Shown here in pieces: positions 49,878 through 59,647 of a stretch of DNA of 64,000 nt. A program made the translations under genes and the position numbers. The notes under the pieces were generated by a model. That model had not been told where the DNA came from and did not search any database. It saw only the letters and a program-made list of their open reading frames with translations. Source of the DNA: Flavobacterium sp. 90 (GTDB lineage: Bacteria > Bacteroidota > Bacteroidia > Flavobacteriales > Flavobacteriaceae); the NCBI RefSeq assembly GCF_004339525.1, contig NZ_SMGE01000001.1:5704001-5768000 (forward strand), in the 5' to 3' direction. Positions within the stretch are counted from its first letter, which is position 1, and each line of letters opens with the position of its first letter.

Positions 49878-51241
49878 AAACCCGAACTCGACTAACCATA
49901 TTATTTACATTAATTACAGCTACTATTTTATTAGTGTTTGCTGGTATTATCTTAATTTCTGCAAAGCAAAACAGAGAAAAAGAATTTTATACACTATTAA
50001 AAAAAGAAGCCGTTACCAAAGCTAATTTATTTTTTAATGCCAAAGTAAACAGCAAAACATTACAAGATATTTACAGAAACAATAGAGCTACATTAAATGA
50101 AGTCGAAGTTGCTATTTATACAACCTCTTTCCGATTATTATATCACGATGCTGTTGATATAGATGTTGTAAAGGAAACCAAACCAATGATTGATGAAATT
50201 GCCCTAAAAAGCGAAATCCAATTTTATCAAAATGATTGGCAAGTAATTGGAATGAAGTATAAATTTCAAGGAAAAGAATATGTCATTACTGCAGCTGCGT
50301 ATGACGGATTTGGGTATATTAAACTAAATAATTTACTTAAAACCTGTATTATTGTTTTCATTATATCCATTTTACTGTTGTATATCGCTGGTCGTTTTTT
50401 TTCAAAAAAAGCATTTGAGCCTATTGTTAAAATGACAAGCAAGGCAAAAAATATTTCTGCCACAAATCTTGATCTCCGATTAGATACTAACCAAAGTAAA
50501 GATGAAATATCAGAACTGGCTTCCACTTTTAATACAGTGTTAAACCGTCTGGAAAATTCCTTTGATTCGCAAAAGCAATTTGTCTCTAATATTTCTCACG
50601 AATTACGAACGCCTCTTTCTGCTATTATTACAGAACTGGAACTATCTACTAATAAAGAACGCAATAATGAAGAATATAAAGTTGTAATTTCAAACACACT
50701 GCAAGATGCTAAAAAGATAGCCAAACTATCCAATAGCTTGCTGGATCTTGCCAAAGCAAATTATGATCCTTCGGAAATAGCATTCAAACAAGTTCGCATC
50801 GATGAAATTTTACTTGATGCCCAACAACAGGTTCAAAAATCAAATCCAAATTATAATATAGCAATTCATTTCGAAAATGATTTTGAAGATGAAGATCAAA
50901 TTACAATCAATGGAAACGAATATCTGCTAAAAGTTGCCTTTGTAAACTTGTTTGAAAATGGCTGTAAATTCTCAGAAAACAAACAAAGTAAAGTTATTAT
51001 CAGACTTGAAAAAGAGCAGATTATTTTGGAATTTGTAGATAAGGGCATTGGAATTTCAGAAGAAGATTTAAAGCAAATTTTTAAACCATTTTACCGCGGA
51101 TCAAATAAACTCTATGCCGACGGAAATGGTATTGGATTGTCTTTGACCCAAAAAATCATCTTACTTCACAAGGGAACTATAGCTATTACATCCGATAAAA
51201 AATCAGGAACGATATTTACTGTGAGCCTTATCATGTCTTAA
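49874..51241 (+). CDS. Membrane sensor histidine kinase (CusS/CzcS-like)
   Basis: The 455-residue kinase has TM1 (about 8-29), a periplasmic sensor region of some 120 residues and TM2 (155-175). HAMP is at 176-230 (FSKKAFEPIVKMTSKAKNI). HisKA has His242 in FVSNISHELRTPLSAI. The ATPase domain has NLFENGCKFSEN, DKGIGISEEDL and GNGIGLSLTQKI. It phosphorylates the regulator encoded with overlap upstream. The gene order with a metal RND system suggests sensing of periplasmic metal ions. Confidence 0.93.
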   Translation: MKTRTRLTILFTLITATILLVFAGIILISAKQNREKEFYTLLKKEAVTKANLFFNAKVNSKTLQDIYRNNRATLNEVEVAIYTTSFRLLYHDAVDIDVVKETKPMIDEIALKSEIQFYQNDWQVIGMKYKFQGKEYVITAAAYDGFGYIKLNNLLKTCIIVFIISILLLYIAGRFFSKKAFEPIVKMTSKAKNISATNLDLRLDTNQSKDEISELASTFNTVLNRLENSFDSQKQFVSNISHELRTPLSAIITELELSTNKERNNEEYKVVISNTLQDAKKIAKLSNSLLDLAKANYDPSEIAFKQVRIDEILLDAQQQVQKSNPNYNIAIHFENDFEDEDQITINGNEYLLKVAFVNLFENGCKFSENKQSKVIIRLEKEQIILEFVDKGIGISEEDLKQIFKPFYRGSNKLYADGNGIGLSLTQKIILLHKGTIAITSDKKSGTIFTVSLIMS

Positions 51242-51299
51242 AAAATAGTACCAATTAGATCTTTCTAATAAAATTCTAATTTTTTTCTAAAACATCTCT

Positions 51300-51331
51300 A
51301 ACAGCCCCTCTTCAGGGGTTGTTTTATTTTT
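51300..51331 (+). terminator. Rho-independent terminator after the kinase gene
   Basis: AACAGCCCCT pairs fully with AGGGGTTGTT (one G-T) around a CTTC loop, followed by TTATTTTT. Its T-tract overlaps a TATTTTTG sequence (51325-51332) that could serve as a -7 box for the efflux genes. Confidence 0.85.
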
Positions 51332-51607
51332 GCACCATTCTAAACGAAAATTATTTTACTAAATAAAAATCTAAAATGGACATACCTCCTCTTCCCAGTA
51401 AACAAAAACTATAAATTTCGCTTCTGCAGAGATGTCATTGACTTTTTCGCCAGCGAATTAAAATCAAAAAAAAAACATATCTGAATTCTTTTTTGATCCC
51501 AAAACTCAATATTTAATTTGACTTGTTTCTCTAATCTATTTGAGATACAGCCCTGTTATTGTTTGTACATACAAATCGTAAAATATCTAAATAATATCAA
51601 TACTACC

Positions 51608-52780
51608 ATGACACATAAAACAAAATGCAACAGCAGAATTCTACTATTTAATGCTCCAAGTAAAAAAATAGAATATCCGAATATTATACTTTTTCTACTA
51701 ACAATAACAATTCTTACTGCTTGTAATGATAACAAGATTGTAACCGAAAAAGAAAATTACGCCATCAAAGGAGATACGATTATTGTTCCTTCAACATCTG
51801 TAATTGCATCGAAACTAAAACTCGAAACAATAAAAAATCAGCCCTATCAATCAGAATTAATAACGGCAGGTACAGTAAAAGCTATTCCAAATTTTTATGC
51901 TGAAATTGCACCTCCATTTTCTGGAAGGGTTACCAAAGTACATTTAAAACTAGGGATGAAAACCCAACCCGGCAAACCTCTTTTTGAGATGGTTTCACCT
52001 GATTTTATCGATGCTCAAAAAAACTTCTTTCAGGCAAAATCAGCTTATCAGGCTGCCAGACTTTCATTAAAACGCCAGCAGGATTTAAAGGCAAATGGTG
52101 TGGGTTCACAAAAAGATCTGGAAGAGGCACAAACCAATTTCGAAGTCAACGAAAAAGAATATCAAAATACAATTGCAAGCCTAAAAATATTTGGGGTAAA
52201 TGTAAATAAACTAATTTTTGGTCAACCACTAATAGTCACTTCTCCTATCGCCGGAGAAATCATTACAAACGAAGTTGTAATGGGACAATACATAAAAGCA
52301 GATGATACTCCCAGAGCTAAAGTTGCCGATTTAAAAAAGGTTTGGGTTGCAGGACAGGTGAAAGAAAAAGACATTCATTTTATACATGAATTAGATGGTG
52401 CCGAAATTCAGGTTGGCTCTTATCCTAACAAAAAAATTACTGGAAAAATTTACCATGTCGATGAAATCGTTGACGAGACCACCAGAAGTATACAAGTATT
52501 AATCGAATGCCTCAATAGTGATCATGCCCTAAAGCCCGGAATGTATGTAACTGTGAAATTTACTGACACTCCAAAAAACACTTTGTTTGTTCCTGCCAAA
52601 GCCGTACTACAATTTAATGATAAAAGTTTTGTACTTGTCCAAATTGCTAAGGGAGAATATACCAGACGTTATGTAGAAACAGGAATTTCCAATAATGGAA
52701 AAATAGCAATCCTTTCCGGATTAAAACCAAATGAAACAATCATAAGCCAAGGAGCATTTTATCTCCTGGAAGTAAAATAA
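51608..52780 (+). CDS. RND efflux periplasmic adaptor, CzcB/CusB-like lipoprotein
   Basis: The protein of about 390 residues starts at ATG 51608. Its hydrophobic stretch ends in the lipobox ILTAC (Cys39), so it is a periplasmic lipoprotein. The lipoyl halves are AEIAPPFSGRVTKVHLKLGMKTQPGKPLFEMVSP and VTSPIAGEIITNEVVMGQYI, with a helical hairpin between. The barrel domain has VWVAGQVKEKDIHFI and LKPGMYVTVKF. It belongs to the metal-efflux adaptor group and precedes the pump gene. A TTG 90 nt earlier opens the same frame but would add residues unlike a signal sequence. Confidence 0.88.
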   Translation: MTHKTKCNSRILLFNAPSKKIEYPNIILFLLTITILTACNDNKIVTEKENYAIKGDTIIVPSTSVIASKLKLETIKNQPYQSELITAGTVKAIPNFYAEIAPPFSGRVTKVHLKLGMKTQPGKPLFEMVSPDFIDAQKNFFQAKSAYQAARLSLKRQQDLKANGVGSQKDLEEAQTNFEVNEKEYQNTIASLKIFGVNVNKLIFGQPLIVTSPIAGEIITNEVVMGQYIKADDTPRAKVADLKKVWVAGQVKEKDIHFIHELDGAEIQVGSYPNKKITGKIYHVDEIVDETTRSIQVLIECLNSDHALKPGMYVTVKFTDTPKNTLFVPAKAVLQFNDKSFVLVQIAKGEYTRRYVETGISNNGKIAILSGLKPNETIISQGAFYLLEVK

Positions 52781-52917
52781 GTTAAAAAGTATTCAGTCTC
52801 ATTGAACAGTCTCAGTCTCTTATACTTTACAATAAATATTTTTAATCTGTGGCAAAAAAACAACTATAAAGGTCAACTTACAACCTTAGTTCCTCAGCGC
52901 CTTTAAATCTTAAAAAA

Positions 52918-55900
52918 ATGAAACAAAATATATTTGAAGCAACAATTGCAAAACGCTGGTTAATCTTGGCGTTATTTTTACTCCTTTCCCTATTTGGCTA
53001 TTATTCCTGGACACAGCTTTCAGTTGAAGCCTATCCGGACATCGGCGATGTAACCTCGCAAGTGGTCACGCAAGTTCCGGGTCTGGCAGCCGAAGAGATC
53101 GAACAGCAAATTACAATTCCTATTGAGCGTGCTATAAATGGTTTACCTGGAATGCATGTTATGCGTAGCAAAAGTACTTTTGGCTTATCTATGGTCACTA
53201 TTGTTTTTGATGATGGCATCGAAGATTATTTTGCCCGAACAAGAATTCAGGAGCGTCTAAATGATATTGAATTACCTTATGGAGCAACACCCGGTTTGGA
53301 TCCTCTTACCTCTCCTACAGGCGAAATCTACCGTTACATTATTGAAAGTAAAAATCATGATTTACGTGAATTGAGTCAATTACAAGAGTATACTATTATT
53401 CCTCGAATCAAACAGGTTTCGGGTGTTGCCGATGTTACAAATTTTGGAGGAATCACAACGCAGTATCAAGTTGAACTTGATCCTTTAAAAATGGAACAAT
53501 ATGGTTTATCGCTCAGTGAAGTAACCCAAACTATTGAAAAAAACAATGCAAATGTAGGCGGAAGTGTCGTTGATCGCGGAGATCAATCTTATGTCGTGCG
53601 CGGAATAGGTTTGGTGAAAAACCTGGATGATATAGGTCGTATTGTAGTAAAATCTGTAAATGGTATTCCTATTTATCTGAGTGATATTGGCACATTAAAA
53701 TACGGAAATCTTGAGCGTAAAGGCGCGTTGGGATATACAGACAAACGTGGAATTGATTATTCGGATAACATCGAAGGGATTGTGCTGCTGTTAAAAAACC
53801 AAAACCCATCAGTTGTATTAAAAGGTGTAAATGAAGCCGTTGATGATTTAAACAAAAACTATCTTCCTAAGGGAGTTCAGATTCATGCTTTTTTAGACAG
53901 AACCGATTTGGTAAACACAACACTTTCAACCGTTTCGCATACTTTACTCGAAGGAATGATACTGGTAATTATAGTATTAATTGTTTTTCTGGGTAGCTGG
54001 AGAGGTGCATTATTAGTCGCTATTACGATTCCTATCTCGCTTTTAATTGCATTTATCTTAATGAAATTCACCAATATTCCTGCCAATTTGCTTTCTCTGG
54101 GAGCGATTGATTTTGGAATTATTGTCGACGGTGCCATTGTAATGATGGAAACTATCCTAAAGAAGCGAGAAGACAATGAAGATGCGGAGCTCACTGAAAA
54201 AAGTATTGCCGAGAGGGTAAAAAGTGTTGCGCGTCCTATCTTTTTTGCCACTCTTATTATCATTACGGCATACCTGCCATTGTTTGCTTTTGAAAGAGTG
54301 GAGAAAAAATTATTTACGCCCATGGCTTTTACTGTTGGGTATGCGCTTTTCGGTGCTTTATTAGTTGCCTTATTGCTAATTCCCGGATTGGCTTATTTTA
54401 TCTATCGCAAGCCACAAAAAATGTATCATAATAAATGGCTGGATAAACTCACTAACTCTTATTATAATCGCATTCAAAAAATAATGCAATCTCCTAAAAA
54501 AGTATTTGCTCCTTTGATGGGTGTATTAACGCTTGCTTTTATTCTTACGCTATTGGTTGGAAAAGATTTTTTACCACCGCTGGATGAAGGATCAATTTGG
54601 CTACAGGTTTCATTACCGCCGGGTATCACTTTAGAGAAGTCCAAAGAAATGAGTGATACACTGCGCCATCGAACTTTAAAACATGATGAAGTAACCTATA
54701 TGATGGTACAGGCCGGACGCAATGATGATGGAACTGATGCCTGGACTCCTTCGCACTACGAATGCAGTATTGGTTTAAAACCCTATAGCGAGTGGAAATC
54801 AGGAAAAACCAAAGCCGATTTAATCAAAGAACTTGCTGCAGAATATGATACTATGCCAGGTTACAATGTTGGTTTTTCGCAACCCATGATTGATGGCGTA
54901 ATGGATAAAATTTCCGGGGCACACAGCGAATTGGTTGTAAAAGTATATGGAGAAGATTATAAAGAAACTCGTCGAATTGCCGAAGATATTATCAAAACCC
55001 TTCAGAATATAAAAGGTGCAGTTGATCTTGCCATAGATCAAGAGCCGCCATTACCGCAAATACAAGTCATTGCCAACCGCCAGAAAATTGCTCAGTATGG
55101 ACTGAATGTAGATGATGTTTCAGAGTTGATAGAAGTTGCGATGGGCGGAAAAGCCGTTTCTCAAATTTTTGTAGGCAATAAAGTCTATGATATCACTGCA
55201 CGTTACAATGAAGAGAACCGCAATACTCCTGAAAAAATAGCAAACCTAATGTTGACTAATGCTCAGGGAATTAAAATTCCTTTATCGCAAGTATGCGATA
55301 TCAAACTCAATACAGGAGAAAGCACAATTGCCCGAGAAATGAACAAACGTCATCTAACTGTTCGCCTAAATTTAAGAGGTACAGATCTAAGTTCTTTCCT
55401 GAGTGAGGCTCAATCCAAAATTGAAAACAAAGTAAAATACGATCACCAGCAATTTAAAATAAAATGGGGCGGACAATTTGAAAACCAAGAGCGAGCTTAT
55501 AGTCATCTGTCAATAATTGTTCCGTTGGCTTTAGCACTCATGTTTGTATTATTATATGGTGCATTTGGAAAATTCCGTCAGGCTGGATTACTAATGAGTA
55601 TCGTTCCACTGGCATTATTTGGAGGAATGCTGGCACTTAATATACGCGGTATGACGCTCAATGTATCCTCTGCAGTAGGTTTTATAGCCTTGTTTGGAGT
55701 TGCTATACAAAATGGAGTTATAATGATTTCACACATTAATCAGCTTCGCAAAAACGGAATGGATTTACTTGGCGCAGTAACAAATGGTGCCAAACAACGC
55801 TTTCGACCTGTATTAATGACTGCTACTGTTGCTGTATTAGGGTTATTGCCTGCATCATTAGCAACCGGCATTGGTAGCGATGTACAAAGACCTTTGGCAA

Positions 55901-56028
55901 CGGTAATTGTCTACGGATTGTTGTTTTCTACAATCCTGACCTTATTTGTTTTACCCTCTCTGTATTATCTGATCGAGAAAAGATTTGGTTTGAAAAATGA
56001 AGTCATTCAAGATAAAATCGATAATTAA
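52918..56028 (+). CDS. Heavy-metal RND efflux pump (CzcA/CusA family)
   Basis: The 1036-residue protein is a full-length heavy-metal exporter. The first loop starts LSVEAYPDIGDVTSQVVTQVPGLAAEEIEQQITIPIERAINGLPG. TM4 reads IDFGIIVDGAIVMMETILKKRED. This DFG..DGA pattern is the one associated with divalent-cation pumps (Co, Zn, Cd, Ni). Cu/Ag pumps of the CusA type have a VDAAIVMIEN type sequence instead. It exports metal from periplasm or cytosol using the proton gradient, together with the adaptor and TolC-like protein encoded alongside. Confidence 0.93.
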   Translation: MKQNIFEATIAKRWLILALFLLLSLFGYYSWTQLSVEAYPDIGDVTSQVVTQVPGLAAEEIEQQITIPIERAINGLPGMHVMRSKSTFGLSMVTIVFDDGIEDYFARTRIQERLNDIELPYGATPGLDPLTSPTGEIYRYIIESKNHDLRELSQLQEYTIIPRIKQVSGVADVTNFGGITTQYQVELDPLKMEQYGLSLSEVTQTIEKNNANVGGSVVDRGDQSYVVRGIGLVKNLDDIGRIVVKSVNGIPIYLSDIGTLKYGNLERKGALGYTDKRGIDYSDNIEGIVLLLKNQNPSVVLKGVNEAVDDLNKNYLPKGVQIHAFLDRTDLVNTTLSTVSHTLLEGMILVIIVLIVFLGSWRGALLVAITIPISLLIAFILMKFTNIPANLLSLGAIDFGIIVDGAIVMMETILKKREDNEDAELTEKSIAERVKSVARPIFFATLIIITAYLPLFAFERVEKKLFTPMAFTVGYALFGALLVALLLIPGLAYFIYRKPQKMYHNKWLDKLTNSYYNRIQKIMQSPKKVFAPLMGVLTLAFILTLLVGKDFLPPLDEGSIWLQVSLPPGITLEKSKEMSDTLRHRTLKHDEVTYMMVQAGRNDDGTDAWTPSHYECSIGLKPYSEWKSGKTKADLIKELAAEYDTMPGYNVGFSQPMIDGVMDKISGAHSELVVKVYGEDYKETRRIAEDIIKTLQNIKGAVDLAIDQEPPLPQIQVIANRQKIAQYGLNVDDVSELIEVAMGGKAVSQIFVGNKVYDITARYNEENRNTPEKIANLMLTNAQGIKIPLSQVCDIKLNTGESTIAREMNKRHLTVRLNLRGTDLSSFLSEAQSKIENKVKYDHQQFKIKWGGQFENQERAYSHLSIIVPLALALMFVLLYGAFGKFRQAGLLMSIVPLALFGGMLALNIRGMTLNVSSAVGFIALFGVAIQNGVIMISHINQLRKNGMDLLGAVTNGAKQRFRPVLMTATVAVLGLLPASLATGIGSDVQRPLATVIVYGLLFSTILTLFVLPSLYYLIEKRFGLKNEVIQDKIDN

Positions 56029-56042
56029 TAAAAGAAATAATT

Positions 56043-57335
56043 ATGATTAAAAATATAAAATATAAGTGGGTCGCGCTTACAATACTGTTAGCTATAGCAA
56101 CACCGTCAAATGCTCAAATTGACACCCTATTTGGAGCAATAAAAATAAAATATCCTCAATTTTTATCATTAGTCAATAAAAACAATTTAGAATATGCTGC
56201 CGAAAAATTTAATGTAAATATAGCCGAGGCCAATGTCGAAGCTTCAAGGGTATTCCCAGATCCACAAATCACCATTGGAGCAAATGATAATGGGCAACAC
56301 AGAATGCAAATGGGATATGGTTTTTCATCAGAACTAAGTTGGACAATGGAACTTGGCGGAAAACGAAAAGCCCGAATAAATCTGGCAAAAAGTACAAGCG
56401 AGCTAACCAAAGCTTTACTTGAAGATTATTTTCGGAATCTTCGAGCCGACGCAACTTTAAATTATCTGGCAAGCTTAAAGCAAAAAGAAATCTATGAGGT
56501 ACAATCAAATTCCTACACTATTCTTAAAAATATAGCTGTAACGGATAGTATTCGGTTTAAATTAGGGAGTATAACCCAGATTGATGCACAGCAAAGTAAA
56601 CTGGAAAGCAGTTCTATGCTAAATGAGGTGCATCAAAGTGAAGCCGATTGGAAAACATCACTATTGCAGCTCGGCATAATTGTAGGGAATCAAAAAGCAG
56701 ATTCGTTGTATTTACCTTCAGGAGATTTAACCAAATTCGACCGTTTATTTGATTTGAATGAACTTATAACTTCTGCTCAAAATAATAGAGCCGACTTATT
56801 AGCAGCTCTTAAAAACAAGAATGTCTCACAAGATATTTTAAAGCTAGCCAAAGCAAACAGAGTATTGGATTTAGGATTAAGTTTAGGGGTGGAAAGTGCA
56901 GCTGTAGTTACCAATATTGTTGCTCCTACTCCATCTTCAAATGCTGTATCTGCAGGTATTACTATTCCGCTTAAATTTTCAAATCGAAATAAAGGAGAAC
57001 TAAAAGCTGCCGAATTTAGTTTGCAGCAAGCCGATGTTCTGTATCAGCAAACAGAACTGCAAATTCAGGTAGAAGTACGAAAAGCGTGGTTTAATTATCT
57101 CACTGCGCAAAAACAAGTTCGCCAATTTAATACCGGTTTATTGGCTGATGCCCAAAGAATACTTGATGGAAAAGTGTACAGCTATAAACGAGGAGAAACC
57201 AGTTTGCTTGAAGTATTAAATGCACAGCGAACCTACAATGAAACACAACTTAATTATTATCAAACCCTATACAATTATGCCGCCGCACTAGTCGAACTAG
57301 AAAAGACGGCTGGAATTTGGGATATTAATTTTTAA
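56043..57335 (+). CDS. TolC family outer-membrane channel of the metal efflux system
   Basis: The 430-residue protein has a signal peptide (VALTILLAIATPSNAQ) and long helical segments. RVFPDPQITIGANDNGQHRMQMGYGFSSELSWTMELGGKRKARI is the typical CzcC/CusC entry. The repeated helical motif RFKLGSITQIDAQQSKLES is matched by SYKRGETSLLEVLNAQRTYNET near the end. It provides the outer-membrane exit for the RND pump, whose gene ends 14 nt upstream. The gap to the following small barrel gene is 16 nt, so all form one operon. Confidence 0.92.
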   Translation: MIKNIKYKWVALTILLAIATPSNAQIDTLFGAIKIKYPQFLSLVNKNNLEYAAEKFNVNIAEANVEASRVFPDPQITIGANDNGQHRMQMGYGFSSELSWTMELGGKRKARINLAKSTSELTKALLEDYFRNLRADATLNYLASLKQKEIYEVQSNSYTILKNIAVTDSIRFKLGSITQIDAQQSKLESSSMLNEVHQSEADWKTSLLQLGIIVGNQKADSLYLPSGDLTKFDRLFDLNELITSAQNNRADLLAALKNKNVSQDILKLAKANRVLDLGLSLGVESAAVVTNIVAPTPSSNAVSAGITIPLKFSNRNKGELKAAEFSLQQADVLYQQTELQIQVEVRKAWFNYLTAQKQVRQFNTGLLADAQRILDGKVYSYKRGETSLLEVLNAQRTYNETQLNYYQTLYNYAAALVELEKTAGIWDINF

Positions 57336-57351
57336 AATAATAACAAACAAA

Positions 57352-58017
57352 ATGAAAAATACATTTACAATTTGCATCGTGCTTTTTTTTATACTAAAAA
57401 TTAGTGCGCAACAAGAAGGTCTTACTTTTGGAATAAATGGAGGCATAAACTGGACATCATTAACAGGCAAAAATATAGATAACTTCTCTAATGGTGGCTC
57501 TTCAAGAAGTTTAACCGGACAAACAATAGGCATCACTTTGGATAATAAAACTTCTAAATACTTTGGATTAAAACATGAAATATTCTTCACCCGAAAACTA
57601 ATGACAATCCAAATCGATGATGGCATTAATCCTATTTTTGCAAGCAAACTAAAACGTCAGTCTATTGATCTGTTTCCTGCAAGTCCCAGCTTTTATTATA
57701 AAGGATTGCAAGTTTATGCAGGGCCTTACGTAGGTATCTTACTAAATGCTTCTATACAACGAAAAGACGCTAATGGGAATTTATATACAGATAAATCCTT
57801 TTATGGCAATGGAGAAACTCAAAGCAATTACAGTCAGAAAATAGATGCGGGATTTGTAGCAGGTTTAAATTATGAATTACCAAATGGCATTAATATAGGC
57901 GGAAAATTTATTCGAGGATTTATTCCTCTTATAGAAAATGCAAATACCAAGCAGCAATGGAAAATTTATAACGAAAGTTTTTTTGTTACAGTAGGATATG
58001 CTTTTAAAGCACCATAA
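57352..58017 (+). CDS. Outer-membrane beta-barrel protein (PorT-like)
   Basis: The 221-residue protein has a signal peptide (FTICIVLFFILKISAQ) and alternating beta-strand segments starting GLTFGINGGINWTSLTG, then KYFGLKHEIFFTRK, LQVYAGPYVGILLNASI, and ending FFVTVGYAFKAP. This is the eight-stranded PorT-like barrel fold common in Bacteroidota. Its function is unknown. Its place as last gene of a metal-efflux operon suggests a supporting outer-membrane role. No metal-binding cluster is evident. Confidence 0.8.
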   Translation: MKNTFTICIVLFFILKISAQQEGLTFGINGGINWTSLTGKNIDNFSNGGSSRSLTGQTIGITLDNKTSKYFGLKHEIFFTRKLMTIQIDDGINPIFASKLKRQSIDLFPASPSFYYKGLQVYAGPYVGILLNASIQRKDANGNLYTDKSFYGNGETQSNYSQKIDAGFVAGLNYELPNGINIGGKFIRGFIPLIENANTKQQWKIYNESFFVTVGYAFKAP

Positions 58018-58282
58018 TAATTGTTCTTTCTTATCTGCATGTTAAAAATATTTATCCCTTATATTAGGTACTAAGTCCAATTAGGAAGCGTTATGGATAA
58101 TGATTATTGACCTATAAGCTGTATAGCCAATATCAAATCATAGAAATCATAAGTAACAACCTTGAAAAAACTGTAAATTTACCGTTATTAATAATCTATT
58201 TATGAGTTTAATTTTAAACTACTCTGTAAATGATATCTTAAATTAGGTTTCTTAACATTTTTATTCAGGCGATTTAGAAAGA
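58018..58282. other. AT-rich spacer
   Basis: No gene, promoter or strong hairpin is visible directly after the efflux operon. Confidence 0.4.
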
Positions 58283-58476
58283 ATGAAAATTTTAAGTTTT
58301 CACTTCTATTTATATTGTGCATTTCTACCTATTACTCTTTTTATTTTGAATATTACCTACCACAAAATAACTCACGATACACTTCTGATATAATTGATGT
58401 TTTACTTTATTTTTCTGGTGGAATTCTTTTTTATTTATTTACAAAGCCAATGAAAGACAGACATTACATATGGTAA
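58283..58476 (+). pseudogene. Possible frameshifted small membrane-protein gene
   Basis: From ATG 58283, 32 codons read MKILSFHFYLYCAFLPITLF and on to YHKITHD, then a stop comes. A one-step frame change gives a continuous TSDIIDVLLYFSGGILFYLF and on to KDRHYIW before TAA at 58474-58476. The two parts together would make a two-helix membrane protein of about 64 residues. A strong terminator follows at 58,540. I cannot match a family, so this is tentative. Confidence 0.3.
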
Positions 58477-58539
58477 GCCAATTTCTTTAAATCATTCGTA
58501 AAATGATTTTTGAATTGTGAAGTAAGACTCACAAAGCCA

Positions 58540-58577
58540 AATGGCGTCAATTGAAGACAATTGACGCCATTTTTTTA
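58540..58577 (+). terminator. Rho-independent terminator
   Basis: AATGGCGTCAATTG pairs perfectly with CAATTGACGCCATT around an AAGA loop, followed by TTTTT. No intact gene lies immediately before it. Confidence 0.88.
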
Positions 58578-58692
58578 TTTACACTATTAGATAAAGTAAG
58601 TTTGGCTTGGAAAAAGAATTAAAATAAAAATATCGATAACATGGTTTACTTTAAATTTTCTGCGATGCTTTTTTTTATGATGCAAGCCATGT

Positions 58693-58756
58693 AGTGCAAA
58701 TTGATAAGCAGTAATGCGCATTGATAGCACTTAGCAAAGCCTTTGAAATACCTTTG
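58693..58756 (+). promoter_or_regulatory. Promoter with direct repeats, possible AraC-type activator site
   Basis: AGTGCAAATTGATAAGCA (58693-58710) and AATGCGCATTGATAGCAC (58713-58730) share A.TGC..ATTGATA and lie exactly 20 bp apart, two helical turns, in the same orientation. The -7 box TACCTTTG (58749-58756) follows. AraC-family activators bind such direct repeats, and an AraC gene closes this gene cluster. Confidence 0.5.
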
Positions 58757-58785
58757 TATTATAATTGATAAAAACTTTAAATACA

Positions 58786-59604
58786 ATGGAAAATCAACTC
58801 CCACCGGCTAAAATTTATTTAGTCAAAGATACCGGACTGGTTAAAGTACATACTTTAGTTTCTCCAGCTCCAATGTTTGCTAATGCAACGCATATTATTG
58901 AACTTCCTGATGAATTAATATTGATTGACGGACAGTTCTTTGCCCAGTACGGAAACGAATTCCGTAATTTAGCAGATAGCCTTCAAAAACCAATTTCCCG
59001 TTTTTACGTAACACATGATCATCCTGATCATTATCTAGGAATGGGTGATGCATTTGCAAATGTGCCTGTTTACGCTCTTGAAGAAATTAAAGCATCTTTG
59101 GAGAAAAATGCTCCAAAAGAATTGAAAGAAAAACAACATCACATGGGCAATCTAATTGCTGGCAGACTTTCACTTCCTACACAAATAGTTGAGCCGGGCG
59201 AAGAAAATATCGGCGGGGTTAAATTTATTTTTGAACGTGTCCTTGATACAGAAAGTCCGTCAACTTTAGTAATTAAACTGCCTGAGCTTAAAATTGCTAT
59301 TGTTCAGGATATTCTTTATCATAATACACACGCTTTTGTTACAGGCCCAATTGACGGATGGAAAACTGCACTTAGAAAACTCCGTGAAGACACTGCTTAT
59401 GACATTTTTCTTCCAGGACACGGAAAACCGGCTAACAGTTCAGATCTTGATAATGCATTGATATACCTGGATCAAATTGAAACAGTTAAAAACGACGCTA
59501 TTAATGCAGAAGAGTATAAAAATGAGGTGCTAAAACTTTATCCTAACTATGCTGGTGCTAAATTAATCGATATTTATCTGCCAATTTTGTATGCTGCTAA
59601 ATAA
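58786..59604 (+). CDS. Metallo-beta-lactamase-fold hydrolase, cytoplasmic
   Basis: The 272-residue protein starts at ATG 58786 and has no signal peptide. The MBL metal motif is HDHPDH (His77, His79, Asp81, His82) in RFYVTHDHPDHYLGMGDAF. Asp175 (VQDILYHNTHAF) and His212 (LPGHGKP) complete the site. The usual third histidine (GHTPG type) is replaced by a TESPSTLVIKLP segment, a pattern recalling alkylsulfatase relatives. The substrate is unknown. A close paralogue with a signal peptide follows 43 nt downstream, so related substrates may be handled on both sides of the membrane. Confidence 0.85.
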   Translation: MENQLPPAKIYLVKDTGLVKVHTLVSPAPMFANATHIIELPDELILIDGQFFAQYGNEFRNLADSLQKPISRFYVTHDHPDHYLGMGDAFANVPVYALEEIKASLEKNAPKELKEKQHHMGNLIAGRLSLPTQIVEPGEENIGGVKFIFERVLDTESPSTLVIKLPELKIAIVQDILYHNTHAFVTGPIDGWKTALRKLREDTAYDIFLPGHGKPANSSDLDNALIYLDQIETVKNDAINAEEYKNEVLKLYPNYAGAKLIDIYLPILYAAK

Positions 59605-59647
59605 TTTAAAAAAAGAAACTTTACTATTAATTCAATAAATTACTCAA

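Noticed and set aside
51372..51410. 12-codon frame upstream of the metal adaptor gene
   Set aside because: Too short, with no conservation evidence; may be chance in the long leader.
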